Assembly: GCA_020796225.1 (NCBI GenBank)
Contig: CM036756.1
Coordinates: 43,209,398-43,273,397, forward strand
Reading direction: 5' to 3'
DNA: 64,000 bases
Origin: Arion vulgaris
Taxonomy: Eukaryota; Mollusca; Gastropoda; Stylommatophora; Arionidae
Shown: positions 11,050 to 20,931 of the stretch, one piece after another
How positions within the stretch are numbered: the first letter of the stretch is position 1
Layout of the letters: each line of letters begins with the position of its first letter
Program-made: the position numbers and the translations under genes
Notes under the pieces: model-generated
What the model saw: the letters and a program-made list of their open reading frames with translations, nothing else
Database searches by the model: none
Told to the model about the DNA's origin: nothing

Positions 11050-11215
11050 ATAGCAGGCTTTCACAAACCTCTATGTAAGTAGCAGGCTTTCACAAACTCA
11101 TATGTAAATAGCAGGCTTTCACAAACCTCTATGTAAATAGCAGGCTTTCACAAACTCCTATGTAAATAGCAGGCTTTCACAAACCCCTATATAAATAGCA
11201 GGCTTTCACAGCCAC
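11050..11215. repeat. 29-30-bp minisatellite, about six copies
   Basis: Units read CAGGCTTTCACAAACYYCTA plus TGTAAATAG with small variation. It lies in an exchanger intron. Confidence 0.93.
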
Positions 11216-11639
11216 TATGTTAGATATTTTATTAGAGGAATAAATTAGCAGTCTGTTATATTCTGGGCTTTACAAGATGTGCTCTAAATCACACAAGATC
11301 TGGGATAAAAGAATGTAATAACAAATATCCTCTAAAGTAAGGATTAGAAGAAGTAATGTAAAAATGGTCTTAATGCAATGATGGGAACATCCAATCTGTA
11401 ATCTTCCACTGAAAGGGCATTCACAGCAAGTTTTAGCTTCAAAAGTATAACTTTGAAAAATGAGAGCAGTGTCTTCACTGCGGCTACAAGTTGTCTCATA
11501 ATAGAGATGAAGGTAGTAACCCTGGCTTTGAATTGTCAGAGCACACAAAAGTTCTGTAATTAACAGCAATGGAGATTGTACAAATGAAATCAGAAGGAGA
11601 CTAGCCATGGCAATTCAGTGGGCGGTTAGTATGAAGAAA
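11216..11639. other. no recognisable feature
   Basis: AT-rich intron. A 112-codon frame on the minus strand has no motif that I recognise. Confidence 0.5.
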
Positions 11640-12075
11640 TTATTACATTATACAAGCAAAGAAACAAAGGTAAAATATATGAGGACATCGATTTTTCCTG
11701 TGGCAACACATGGATATGAATCGGGTACTATTACACAAGCACCAATGACTAAAATATAATTGTTGGAAATAAAGTGCTGCAGACAAATTAAAAAAAAATT
11801 AGAATGTTCTGAACAGAAAAGAGAGATAAAATATAGAAAAAAATATAGACATCTATATGAGCTGAACATCAAGAAACAATGGCACATAAACAACATCATG
11901 TTCCAGAAACATAAATATTTTAGTCATTAAACATCACAGTGGTTTGGAGAGAACAGTAATGGAGTGCACGGTTCCTGGTAGATGAGGCAGGGAACAACCA
12001 AGATGATCATGGCAACATGAGGACATTAAAGAAACCTTGAGCATGACATTGGAGGAGGTGGAAGAACCTTGCCAC
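11640..12075 (+). mobile_element. LINE RT C-terminal fragment
   Basis: The plus strand reads KYMRTSIFPVATHGYES, then after frameshifts LERTVMECTVPGR, DIKETLSMTLEEV. The tail resembles that at 49.3 kb (DIKETMNMTIDEV). Confidence 0.72.
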
Positions 12076-12305
12076 CCTAACAGTCCTTCTGAATTTCTTT
12101 CTCTCATAGATCAGATGTTCCGCCTTTGCAGCTGTCCTGCTCAAATCATCAGTTACATCCTGAATCCATCTTGTGCATTATAATCCTCTTTTTCTCTTTG
12201 CTGGTATGCCTCTTTTCGAAATGGTCTTCTCCAACCCTTACTGTCTCTTCATATGTCCAAAATACTTCAATTTTCTCATTCTTATTTGTAGCATCAGCTA
12301 GTTTT
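12075..12305 (-). mobile_element. LINE 3' end fragment, GRPRRRW family
   Basis: Minus-strand sequence matches copies at 26.74, 44.90 and 60.37 kb: KYFDIxRDS, GIPAKRExE, DxxDGL, AETxxLxxER. It meets the plus-strand fragment end to end. Confidence 0.7.
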
Positions 12306-12525
12306 CTTTGATTTTGAGTTATTTTTGGATATATCTATTTTGTTCTCTCTATCTATCTATGGTATACGGAGGACTCCTCTGTAACATATTCAAAAGCACA
12401 TATATTTTTCCACTGCCTTGTTTTGTAGTGAATATTGAGTGAATAATTATGTTGTTATATAACTCTGAGATTACCAACATTTTCATGCAGACAGGCACAC
12501 AGTATCAAATCCGAGCAATAACTAC

Positions 12526-12750
12526 CAATAATGGTTATCATCCACACCATCAGGAATGAAAATATAGACAACCAGACTAACGACATGGTGAAAGTGACCC
12601 AAAACCACTTTCTCAGTCGATCCTTCCTACAGTCAGGCACAGAAATGTATAAAAGGAAGGATATGAGGAACGATACCAGCCACAGCACACATGGCCACCG
12701 CCTTTGTGGCCTATGCCATATGGACTCGTCAGGAACTGGTTTGTGGATTT
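12526..12750 (-). CDS. SLC24/NCKX exchanger, exon after the cytoplasmic loop
   Basis: It encodes about 74 residues. A basic segment (HRPQRRWP) is followed by a helix (VLWLVSFLISFLLYISVPDC), a cytoplasmic KDRLRKWF turn and a second helix (FTMSLVWLSIFSFLMVWMIT) leading into alpha-2. The VPDC..K...KWF..TF pattern is characteristic of SLC24 proteins. The acceptor TTCTTTGCAG and donor ATTG|GTAGTT give phases matching both neighbours. Confidence 0.94.
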
Positions 12751-12829
12751 CTGCAAAGAAGTGAACAAAATTAACATTTCATACAACTGATTGTCAAAGT
12801 TAATTAGAACTTTGTAATACAAGTGCTTT

Positions 12830-12905
12830 ACCTGTTACCCAATTGAGGCTGGGTTGACTTGTTACGGTCCGGAAAAAATGATACCATGTCAACTGTGCGT
12901 AGAAT
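12830..12905 (-). repeat. SINE, family C, fragment
   Basis: Minus orientation; TACCCAATTGAGGCTGGGTTG matches the corresponding segment of the 32.8-kb copy. Confidence 0.55.
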
Positions 12906-12924
12906 TGAACTATCCTTCATATAC

Positions 12925-13125
12925 TACCCTTTCCGATTAGCGTAATGCGTAGGCTTTCGTCTTTCAGCTCGGCCACACAAGAGGGTTGTGCATTCAATCC
13001 CACATTCGATGTTCCACATGTGAGGAAAGGTACTGGCCCTCCTACTTCCTGTACAATAGGGACTAGAAATGTGAAGTGACTTCATACCCTAAGGTCTGAA
13101 TAGGCTATTGGAAATTTTTATTACT
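12925..13125 (+). repeat. tRNA-derived SINE, family E
   Basis: The tRNA-like head has TAGCGTAATGCGTAGGCTTTCG and a B-box-like GCATTCAATCCC. The body includes ATGTGAGGAAAGG and CATACCCTAAGGTCTGAA. Minus-strand relatives lie at 31.6 and 31.9 kb. Confidence 0.7.
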
Positions 13126-13639
13126 ATCCTTTCCAAGTCTGTCTAAATCAATGTGTGTCTATGACTTCTAAATCAAGGGTCAGTTTCTAGCTTTCTCCAA
13201 TACTTCTCCTCTGTTTACTTTCACATTACATCCAAGTTACTCTTACTGTTTGCATTTACAAGGGAGCTTGAGCTTGCAATCTTCTTTCCTGTGTTATGTG
13301 TTATGTAGGTAGTGAAGTTTGTACTGACTCTGGTGGTGGTGGTGTCTCACCTGATGATGCTTAGTGATGAGGTAAGTTTTCAGAGGTTACTTTCAAATTT
13401 TGGATGGTTGTTTGACAAAATGTGACTGTGGGTGTGATGCCCCAACCTAGGAAGTTTACTATTCCGAATAGGGACTTTGCAATACCTGTTATAACCTTGA
13501 GGTAAACTGAAGATAAAAGAGTTGATGCAATAACCAGCAGATATATTGATAGGTCTTTAGCAGGTTTCACCACAACAGAGATAATGTAGATCCTTGCTGT
13601 GTTAGTCGGATGAATCTGTTTCCGGAAAGTCGCATGGGG
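13126..13639. other. no recognisable feature
   Basis: Intronic DNA. A 98-codon minus-strand frame has no recognised domain. Confidence 0.45.
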
Positions 13640-13810
13640 AAAAGAAAAACACAACATTCACATGTCTAACCTTGATCATGTATGCCCCACCTGTGGCAGG
13701 GAATTGTGTTCTAGGATTGGACTCTACAGTCATCTCCGCACACACCAAAGAGGTGCAGCAGCACATGTCTGTGGCTGTTATCATCGCTTGTGATGGACGG
13801 CTATTATCAC
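13640..13810 (+). mobile_element. LINE tail with C2H2 zinc-finger motif
   Basis: The plus strand reads DHVCPTCGRELCSRIGLYSH then LRTHQR, a C-x2-C-x12-H-x3-H finger. The SRIGLYSH finger is known from the C-termini of many animal LINE ORF2 proteins. No RT is seen upstream, so this is a fragment. A host zinc-finger exon is a less likely alternative. Confidence 0.55.
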
Positions 13811-14497
13811 TGCACAAGGAATGAATTAGTCCACAAGTGTTGCGATATCTTCCTCAGTATGTTTCTCAACATGTGACAATTAACGACATCAGGCTTATCT
13901 GTGTACCAGTGTACTGCAGTAAAACTAGATACTAAAGTCAAAAGAGTATAAATCGAACAAATGCTACTATTTTTTACAAAGTTCAACCACAGATCAAATA
14001 CATGTTTCAACTAGGTTTCTTTTTTATATCAAACAAAGATTTTTTAAATGAAAATAATTATTCACAATGTCTGAAACTACTACACACAAAAATATAATAT
14101 CTAAATGAGAGTATAATTGTGTGACTCAATAAAGAAATGTAATGTAACACCAAAACTGGAAAGAAAGAAATGAAAAACAAACAAGTCACAATGAGAGGTA
14201 GGAGAAGTACTATACAGTGTATCAAACAAAATTGTGTAATGTCTCGAGTCCATCTATCCATCTCTACAGGCAACAGAGATTTGGTTTAACAGAAGAATGT
14301 TGAGAATCTCATCCGAAAATTGATCTTTGCATTCAGAAAGAGGTTCTGGCCTTCACTGTGCTAGATGCTCAGTCCTATTAGAGTGACTATGTGGGTAAAA
14401 TAGGTTCATGTTAAAGTAAGTGTTTTATTATGGTAGGTTTTGGAACTTGCAATGACTCATGAGATGTATGGTTGAATATTTGACTGGATTACCATCA

Positions 14498-14757
14498 CCT
14501 GTGTGTTTTCGAGGCTCTCAAAGGGAGCAAAGAATAATAACACTGCAACTTACAAGGCATGCAGTAAGAGGCAACTGAGGTAGTGGCCTAAGGAAGCTAC
14601 CCTAGTACATAAAAAGCGTTTCAGAAACTGAATATGCTGGCCTACTTGTAGGCGCATAACTGGCACAATGTACAACCGCTGTTAGGTTCGCATCACATAC
14701 AAATCACAAAGAGTGGTTAACAAGTGGTTGATATGGAGCATTCGAAGAAGAAAACTG
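14498..14757 (+). repeat. (GAA)-tailed short element, family A
   Basis: It shows the family order: GTGTGTTTTCGAGGCTC, AAAGAATAATAACACTGC, a diverged CAGTAAGAGGCAACTG core, AAGCTACCCTAGTA, GGCGCATAACTGGCACAATG, ATCACATACAAATCACAAAG and a final TTCGAAGAAGAAAA. It ends 7 bp from an exchanger exon boundary. Confidence 0.85.
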
Positions 14758-14763
14758 GCTTAC

Positions 14764-14862
14764 CTTTTGCACCTTCTTCATTAGAACTGCTGTTGGAGTC
14801 CAATGATTCTGTACTTTCTGTATTGCCACTCTTGGTCAAAACAACAGTCACCTCGCTCATAT
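14764..14862 (-). CDS. SLC24/NCKX exchanger, acidic loop exon
   Basis: A 99-nt exon encodes DMSEVTVVLTKSGNTESTES then LDSNSSSNEEGAK, a Ser/Glu/Asn-rich stretch typical of the large cytoplasmic loop between the two exchanger halves. Sequence similarity alone would not identify it. The acceptor CTTACCTGTCAG, the donor AAAAG|GTAAGC and phase 1 at both ends agree exactly with the flanking exons. It could be alternatively used, as loop exons are in other NCKX genes. Confidence 0.82.
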
Positions 14863-15068
14863 CTGACAGGTAAGGAAGAGAACACTTGTGCAGTAACAAC
14901 CTGAAAAGTCATCAACAGCATGACTGCTGCAACCAATGGCAACATTACTATAGGTGGCATAGTCCCCAACATCAAGTTTGTCATTATCCGTGTTTACGTC
15001 GAATATCATCTTTTTTTTTAAAACAAAAAGTTTAAAATCAAAGAATTGACTTTATTGTACTGAGTTTT

Positions 15069-15428
15069 TCTATATGGCTCGATTCATCCCCACAGAAATA
15101 GCATGCCTCCTGTCGAGAATATTCCATCTCTATATGGCATGGTTCATCGCAACAGAAATAGCATACCTCCTGTTGAGAAAATTAGATCTCTATATATTGC
15201 TCGATTCATCCCCACAGAAATAGAATGCCTCCTGTTGAGAAAATTCTCTCTCTAGATGGCTCGATTCATCCCCACAGAAATAGCATGCCTCCTGTTGAGA
15301 AAATTCTCTCTCTAGATGGCTCGATTCATCCCCACAGAAATAGCATGCCTCCTGTTGAGAAAATTCTCTCTTTAGATGGCTCGATTCATCCCCTCAGAAA
15401 TAACATGCCTCCTGTCGAGAATATTCCT
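15069..15428. repeat. 60-bp minisatellite, six copies
   Basis: Units carry TCTCTATATGGCTCGATTCA, CCCCACAGAAATAGCATGCC, TCCTGTTGAGAAAATTC. The later units are near perfect and the first two diverged. Because 60 is a multiple of three, one frame stays open through three units. Confidence 0.95.
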
Positions 15429-15924
15429 CAAATTACAAACTCCGTATTTTCTGTAGCAGTCCTGGAGAGCTACAGAAAAAACTGCACCGTGAAATGAATC
15501 AGAAAGTCCAGATTTGAACTCACAACCTTCAGAAAACAAACATTGAGTGATTTTCCACCTAACCCCCAATTTATTTTAAAAACATAACAAGATGATACAA
15601 ATTATTAATAATCACAACAGAGAATCTGATAAAGTTGGTTGACTAGCACCTTTCTATCTTGTTAGATGTTAGTGTGTAAGTTGTACTCTGATGAGATTAA
15701 AACTACAATGCATTGTAATGACACATGTAGTTAACAAAGATCAATCTATGCAGAGATTAGTTGTCCACAATTTTACATAGAATTCCACCAGGGACATCTC
15801 ATTTCCTGTGTCTCTTAAATATTCTTTTCTCTTCATTGCTCGCTCTAAATGAAAAACTTGTTACACCACTATTTGTGGTTTATATGTGATTTGTGCATTA
15901 GAGCATGAGTTCGTTGTGCCAGTT

Positions 15925-16140
15925 AGGTGTCTATTGTCTTTCCCCAGGTGGATGATGGAATTGGTTGTCCACTCTGCCGTTAAACGTAGGGGTGGGAGCT
16001 TTAATTTGCATTCCAGGGCCAGATGATTCGTCCTTGTTGTATTATATCCGTGTTTATGTAGTGTGGTCTTGATATTGTCTATCCATCTTTTCTTGGTCTT
16101 CCTTGGCTCTAGTACCTGATCTATTTTTATTGTATGCTGT
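15925..16140 (-). mobile_element. LINE 3' end fragment
   Basis: Minus-strand sequence matches the plus-strand tail at 51.24-51.43 kb, including AGAGCCAAGGAAGACCAAGA and the region around the final GTGGACAACCAATTCCATCA. Confidence 0.72.
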
Positions 16141-16149
16141 TATCAGTTA

Positions 16150-16740
16150 TATGAGGACTATCATCATAGCACTCTGGACATGTTCATAGGTACTCTGATC
16201 TCCGCCTCAGCAAATCCAGCAGCGTCCAGCGGCCCAACACGCCAGTTCGATGTTGATTAATCAATCTCTTTGCATATTTAGTATGTTGTTCTTTTCAGGC
16301 TGCACCAATATTGACACCCATCTCTCTCAATCTGGTCAGCGAGTGGGATTCACAGCCATGAAACTCCTCTGTTCGGAAAGACTCTCTCAATGCGTGAAGA
16401 ATATCATTTCGATCCATGGCAGCTCCTCTGATATAGTAGCCAAGCCAGCCAATCTATCAGCTCGTTCATTACCCCTAACTCATGACAAAAATGAAGGTGA
16501 TTTCTCTGATAATTGTCCGTACTAGTACCTCCACCCAGTTTCATCTCACCATTCCTGTTTCGACTTTACAAATCATGCTCATGGCTGTTATTGGTGGTGG
16601 TTGTATTCCATTCTCATTAAATGTCCAAACAACTGCATTTGTTGTCTTTCAATGTCAGCTAGGTATCTACATACTCATACGCCAGCACATCCAGTTTCTT
16701 TATGCTTTTTATTTGGATTCGCCTCCCTAAACCTGGACAA
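16150..16740 (-). mobile_element. I-type LINE RNase H fragment
   Basis: The minus strand reads SMSMICKVETGM, NERADRLAGLATISEELPWI, SLSEQRSFMAVNPTR, matching the RNase H C-terminal part of LINE2 (GNERADRLASTASI). A related copy lies at 18.47-18.97 kb. Stops and frameshifts are present. Confidence 0.78.
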
Positions 16741-17034
16741 AATAAAAGCATAGAGATTCAATTCTCCAAGGTGAGCCAAAGAGCAGTTAGTCTTAAATCT
16801 TGTGGTCTAAGTTTCTCGGTCTACACCACTGGAGGATGGGATTGACTTGTGAGTTCTGCAGGTCATCAGCAGGATACCCATTTTATACTTTTTGCCCTTC
16901 CTTAGTGAGACTAGCCAACCCCAACTTTGTTGAATGCAGAGCTTCTGTTTATATTCAGTAAATCACTCCATTGAAATAAATTCGTTATTCTATGTGTAAC
17001 AAATTCTGTCAGCATAAATTACTACGCAACCATA

Positions 17035-17215
17035 ACAAAAGAAAACGAGGAAGACCAAGAGAGACTGCGTAGAACCATCACCAGAGAAGGCTCAACGATG
17101 GGCCTAGTAAACATTAAAGACTTAAAGCAAATAGCAACGAACCGCGAGACATGGAGAGCTATGACCTCTGCCCTATGCGCCGCCAACAGGCCCAAGAGGA
17201 AAGACTAACTAATAG
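17035..17215 (+). mobile_element. LINE 3' end fragment
   Basis: The plus strand reads RKRGRPRET, TITREGSTMGLVNIKDLKQI, ATNRETWRAMTSALCAANRP, then KRKD and a stop. It is an intact-looking C-terminus of a LINE ORF2 without its RT. Confidence 0.78.
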
Positions 17216-17264
17216 CACTTACATTGACTTATTCCTTTGCGATCAGTTTCTTATGCTTCTTCTT

Positions 17265-17508
17265 CTTCTTGATTGATTGATTGATATGACCATCATCATT
17301 GCACTTCGGTGAGTAACCATGTGTGTTCCTAACTCTTTCTTACACAGGAAGATCTCAGCTACAGTGCATGAACTCCGTAGCACCAGCGAGGGTCCCCAAT
17401 GTAATTTTGAAGATGGTCAATACATATTTGTAGAAATTTTATTTTTAATCTGTTCTAATGAATTTTGCCAGGGCAGTGGCTTTCCAGCCTGCTCTTCTTG
17501 TTTTTCCC
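17265..17508 (-). repeat. SINE, family B, truncated
   Basis: Minus orientation. It carries the 3' half, with AGGAAGATCTCAGCTACAGTG, CACCAGCGAGGGTCCCCAAT and TTTGCCAGGGCAGTGGCTTT. The tRNA head is missing; family G sequence follows directly. Confidence 0.75.
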
Positions 17509-17585
17509 GTTTATGGATTCAGACGTAGTGGCCTACTTTCCTTATTATCGATGGTTCTCGCCATACAGGCATCAGAAAATCACAT
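17508..17585. repeat. dispersed repeat, family G, fragment
   Basis: It contains GATTCAGACGTAGTGG and TCGCCATACAGGC, matching 2.90 and 62.26 kb. Confidence 0.5.
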
Positions 17586-17848
17586 GTGTGTTGCTAGGGC
17601 TTGCAAGAGGAGCAAAGAATAGTAACACTGTGACCTAAGAGGCATATAATAAGTGGCGACTGAGGTAGGGGCCTAGGGAGCTACCCTAGTAAATAAAAAG
17701 CATCACATAAATCAGATGTGCTGGCCTACTTGTAGGCGCATAACTGGAACAACATACAATTACTTTTTAGGCTCGGATCACATACAAATCACAAAGAGTG
17801 GTTAACAAGTGGTCAATAAAGAGCGTTGGAAGATGAAGAAGAATATAA
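17584..17848 (+). repeat. (GAA)-tailed short element, family A
   Basis: It has the same order of blocks as the 14.5-kb copy (GTGTGTTGCTAGGGCTTGC, AAGAATAGTAACACTG, GGCGCATAACTGGAACAAC) and ends AAGATGAAGAAGAA. The core hairpin is mutated. Confidence 0.85.
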
Positions 17849-18217
17849 AGAAATATTTGGTATACCTATTATATATAATTATCAATATAAGGGAAGACTG
17901 CAGTAAAACTATGTAGCAATGGTAAAACATGTAAAACAAAGTACCGTAGTTCTACAAGTACAAAACAACATACAGCAACATTTCAACCAAAAAGTCTTTA
18001 TCAAGCAAAGGATACACCAAAAGCGAAGATTACACAACAAATGTAACTACTAAGTCTTCGCTTCTGGTATTTTCTTTGCTTGATAAAAACCGCCTGGTCA
18101 GAACGACGCTGTATATTGTTTTTGAATTTTGTTTTACATGTTTCGCTATTATATATAACAATATTTAGTGTAACAATATCCTGTGTAAAAGAAAGACTCT
18201 GCAAAAAGTTCACTAAC

Positions 18218-18396
18218 CATCCAATACTTCACCATTAGTCATTTTTTCATAGTGAACAATCACTTGATCCGGTACAGATGAGGCCTCCTTTGGACAACAC
18301 TTAAACCTTGGTACTAATTTTTTCTCCAGAGGTGTGTTGAAGAACATGAAAACTATGTACAAGGCATACAAGACCAGGAAGATAGTAGCCTCATAC
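18218..18396 (-). CDS. SLC24/NCKX exchanger, membrane segment and loop start
   Basis: It encodes YEATIFLVLYALYIVFMFFN (last helix of the first half), then TPLEKKLVPRFKCCPKEASS and VPDQVIVHYEKMTNGEVLD at the start of the cytoplasmic loop. The paired CC after a basic stretch could be a lipidation site, as an inference. The acceptor TTTCAG, the donor GATG|GTTAGT and phases 2 and 1 match exons C and E. Confidence 0.93.
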
Positions 18397-18469
18397 CTGA
18401 AATATAAAATAGAGAGGAATTAATTTAACTGTGATGTAAATAACAGACGGTGAAGAATATATTAGTTAT

Positions 18470-18975
18470 ATAAGGTCTACCACCATAACACTCCAGACAT
18501 GTTCATAGGTGCTCCGATCTCCATCTCAACAAATCCAGCGACCAACCAATCTCCCTGCACATTTGACATTTTGCTTTTTTCGGGTTGTACCAACATCGAC
18601 ACACATCCCTCTCAATCTGGTCAGTGACTGGGACTCACAACCCTAAAACTCCCCCGCCCGGAAAGACACTCTCAATGCGCTAATAATGCCATTTTGGTTC
18701 ATTGCAGCTCCCTCTGATATTGTAGCTATACCAGCCAATCTATCAGCTCGTTCATTACTCCTGACTCCTCCGTCTTAAGGAACAAAAATGAAGGTGATTT
18801 CTCTGATCTCTTTCTGTACCGGTACCTTCAGTTTCATCTCACCGTACCTTTTTTGACTTTACGAATCATACTCATGGAGTCACTGAGTATGAAAACACAC
18901 AGTAGTTATGAGATGCCAACCATGTCACAGCCTCTGTTACCGCCCCTACATCCATTGTCAAAAAAATAAATTTGA
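18470..18975 (-). mobile_element. I-type LINE RNase H fragment
   Basis: The minus strand reads NERADRLAGIATISEGAAMN, then RVSFRAGEF and CVDVGTTRKKQNVKCAGRLV. It is the same family as 16.15-16.74 kb, decayed. Confidence 0.75.
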
Positions 18976-19749
18976 TCATATCATTTGTAACGTAGTAATT
19001 CATCAGTGTTCTTGAGAATTTAGATATTGCAGACTACAATAGAGCTACCTAGCCAATATATCGGCCGTAAAGACCTTGAAATGTTTTATTCTGAGAGCAA
19101 CTGATAGTACATTTTCTCTCATGTTTGGACTTGTAGAACCTGGTTTAATTTTCCAGCTACTGAGTTGAGTGGTTGGTGTGACACTGTGAGATGCGAATGT
19201 CATTTGGGATGCTTTGTGTTTGTGTATTGTGAACATTCAGAAACTGGTGGATGGCTGGTGCATGCTAGCAGTAATCTATGTGCTGGTCTTTGTCGTGACT
19301 GCTGTTTCTTTCAACATTAATTGCATATTAAAATAACAAACAGTTTGTTTTGACACTCGGGTGGTTGTCTTATGAACTTAAATCTTTCCACGTGAGTTAT
19401 TTCCTCAAGTTTTAAACAGTTAATTCAAGGGAGGTAAAAAAAACACAATCCCAACTACTCGTCAATAGATAAACATATATATATATATATATTATATACT
19501 AAATTGAAGAAAACTGAACAACCTAATGGAATAACAAGGTTACAAAGTAGTAGAAGTAAAATAGTAGAAGTAAAACTAGAAATACTTCTTATAAGGGAAG
19601 CAACTCTAATGGCGTTCAACGGACTACCGCTGTGGCGCAGTGTGCGACGAAAAGTATGGAAAGAGTTAATGCGCATGCTGGCTGCTTTTTGTTGTTCTTC
19701 TGTCTGTCTCTGATCAAGAAAAAAAATGAAGATTAGCCATGGCATTTAA

Positions 19750-19900
19750 TGCTTGCTCTAGCTGTTACAGAACTTCTTGAATAGTTTTCCTTTTCTTCCA
19801 TAATATTTGTAAAACTCTTCTGTATATCAACATCTCAATTTTTTGTATTGTCCATGTTTCTATCTCATATAACAATGATGAGTTTATAAAATAGTTTAAA
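19750..19900 (-). mobile_element. LINE RT fragment
   Basis: The minus strand reads SSLLYEIETWTIQKIEMLIY then RRVLQI, the LINE YGxExWT...RRML thumb pattern, strongly decayed. Confidence 0.6.
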
Positions 19901-20011
19901 AAGTTACAGCTACAGAAGATTTCAGCAAAACCTATTGAGAGCATCTCTGTGATATTGAAGTGTGCTGCCAGACTTATGTTCCAAATGCACTCGGTTCATG
20001 TCCAGTCCATG

Positions 20012-20268
20012 TGTTGCCGGGGCCGGGAAGGGAAACAAAGAATAGTAACACTGTGACCTACAAGCCATGTCGTTAGAGGTGACTGAGGTAGAAGCCTAGG
20101 GAAGCTACCTTAATAAATAAAAAGTGTAGCAAAAATCGGATGTGCTGGTCTACTTAGGCGCATAACTAGCACAATGTACAATCGCTCTTAGTCTCAGATC
20201 ACATACAAATCACAAAGAGTAGTTTAACAAGTGGTCGATATGGAGTGTTTGAAGAAGAGCGTTCATGT
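20012..20268 (+). repeat. (GAA)-tailed short element, family A
   Basis: Blocks CAAAGAATAGTAACACTGTG, CATGTCGTTAGAGGTGACTG, GCGCATAACTAGCACAATG and ATCACATACAAATCACAAAG are present. The end is TTTGAAGAAGAG. Confidence 0.85.
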
Positions 20269-20854
20269 CCTGTATAGAGCAATCAGTTGTGTTTTTTTTT
20301 AGTGATTCCTGACCTCAAATGCAGGTAGGATAGAGTTCTTAGTCCTTTCTGAGACAGACTATAAAGTGTATGTATGTGTTTACAAAGTTGCAGTGCAGTG
20401 AAATTTAAGCCTGGGCAAAACTACATCATGAGAAATGTGGTTTTCAAAGGGGCTTAAAAAAATTGTAACGTAGATTGTTATTATTCATCTAGATACTACT
20501 GCTCTTGGCTGGTTTGTATTCGGTAAAGTGGCTGTGAACACTACATGTGAAACTGGAATTTTCAGCCCACATTGTCGAATTACTTCTTCCGTATATTTGC
20601 CACCGTTACGAAAGACATGTTCCATAAAAATACCCTTTTTTTAATGGTTAATGTTTCTTTTCAGCAATGAAATTGTGAATTTAACAATGCTTGTTTGTGT
20701 ACTGCTGCACACAGGATTGTGGAACTCAGAATATCATCATGTCAATTTCTATCATTCCTGATGTAATTACTAAAACAATTTCAACCTTCACTGCACGGCG
20801 ACTTTATAAACGCCTTGTATATATAATTATATATAAATATATAAATTAAAGAAC
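20269..20854. other. no recognisable feature
   Basis: Intronic AT-rich DNA with no gene or known repeat that I can name. Confidence 0.45.
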
Positions 20855-20900
20855 TTGTTTTCATACAATGTGGTATAGTGGGGAATACGATGTTAGTCAT
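20855..20900 (-). repeat. SINE, family C, left piece split by LINE1
   Basis: It reads TTTTCATACAATGTGGTATA then GGGGAATACGATGTTAGTCAT, which continues in family C consensus at 25225 across LINE1. Confidence 0.82.
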
Positions 20901-20931
20901 CCTTCCTTCCTTTCGTTCGCTTGAAATATGT

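Noticed and set aside
13640..13810. Host C2H2 zinc-finger gene
   Set aside because: A single finger of the SRIGLYSH type, typical of LINE C-termini, with no further fingers or splice sites nearby.
15225..15497. 90-codon frame with repeated MPPVEKILSLDGSIHPHRNS
   Set aside because: It results from a 60-bp tandem repeat whose length is a multiple of three; no start context or homologue recognised.
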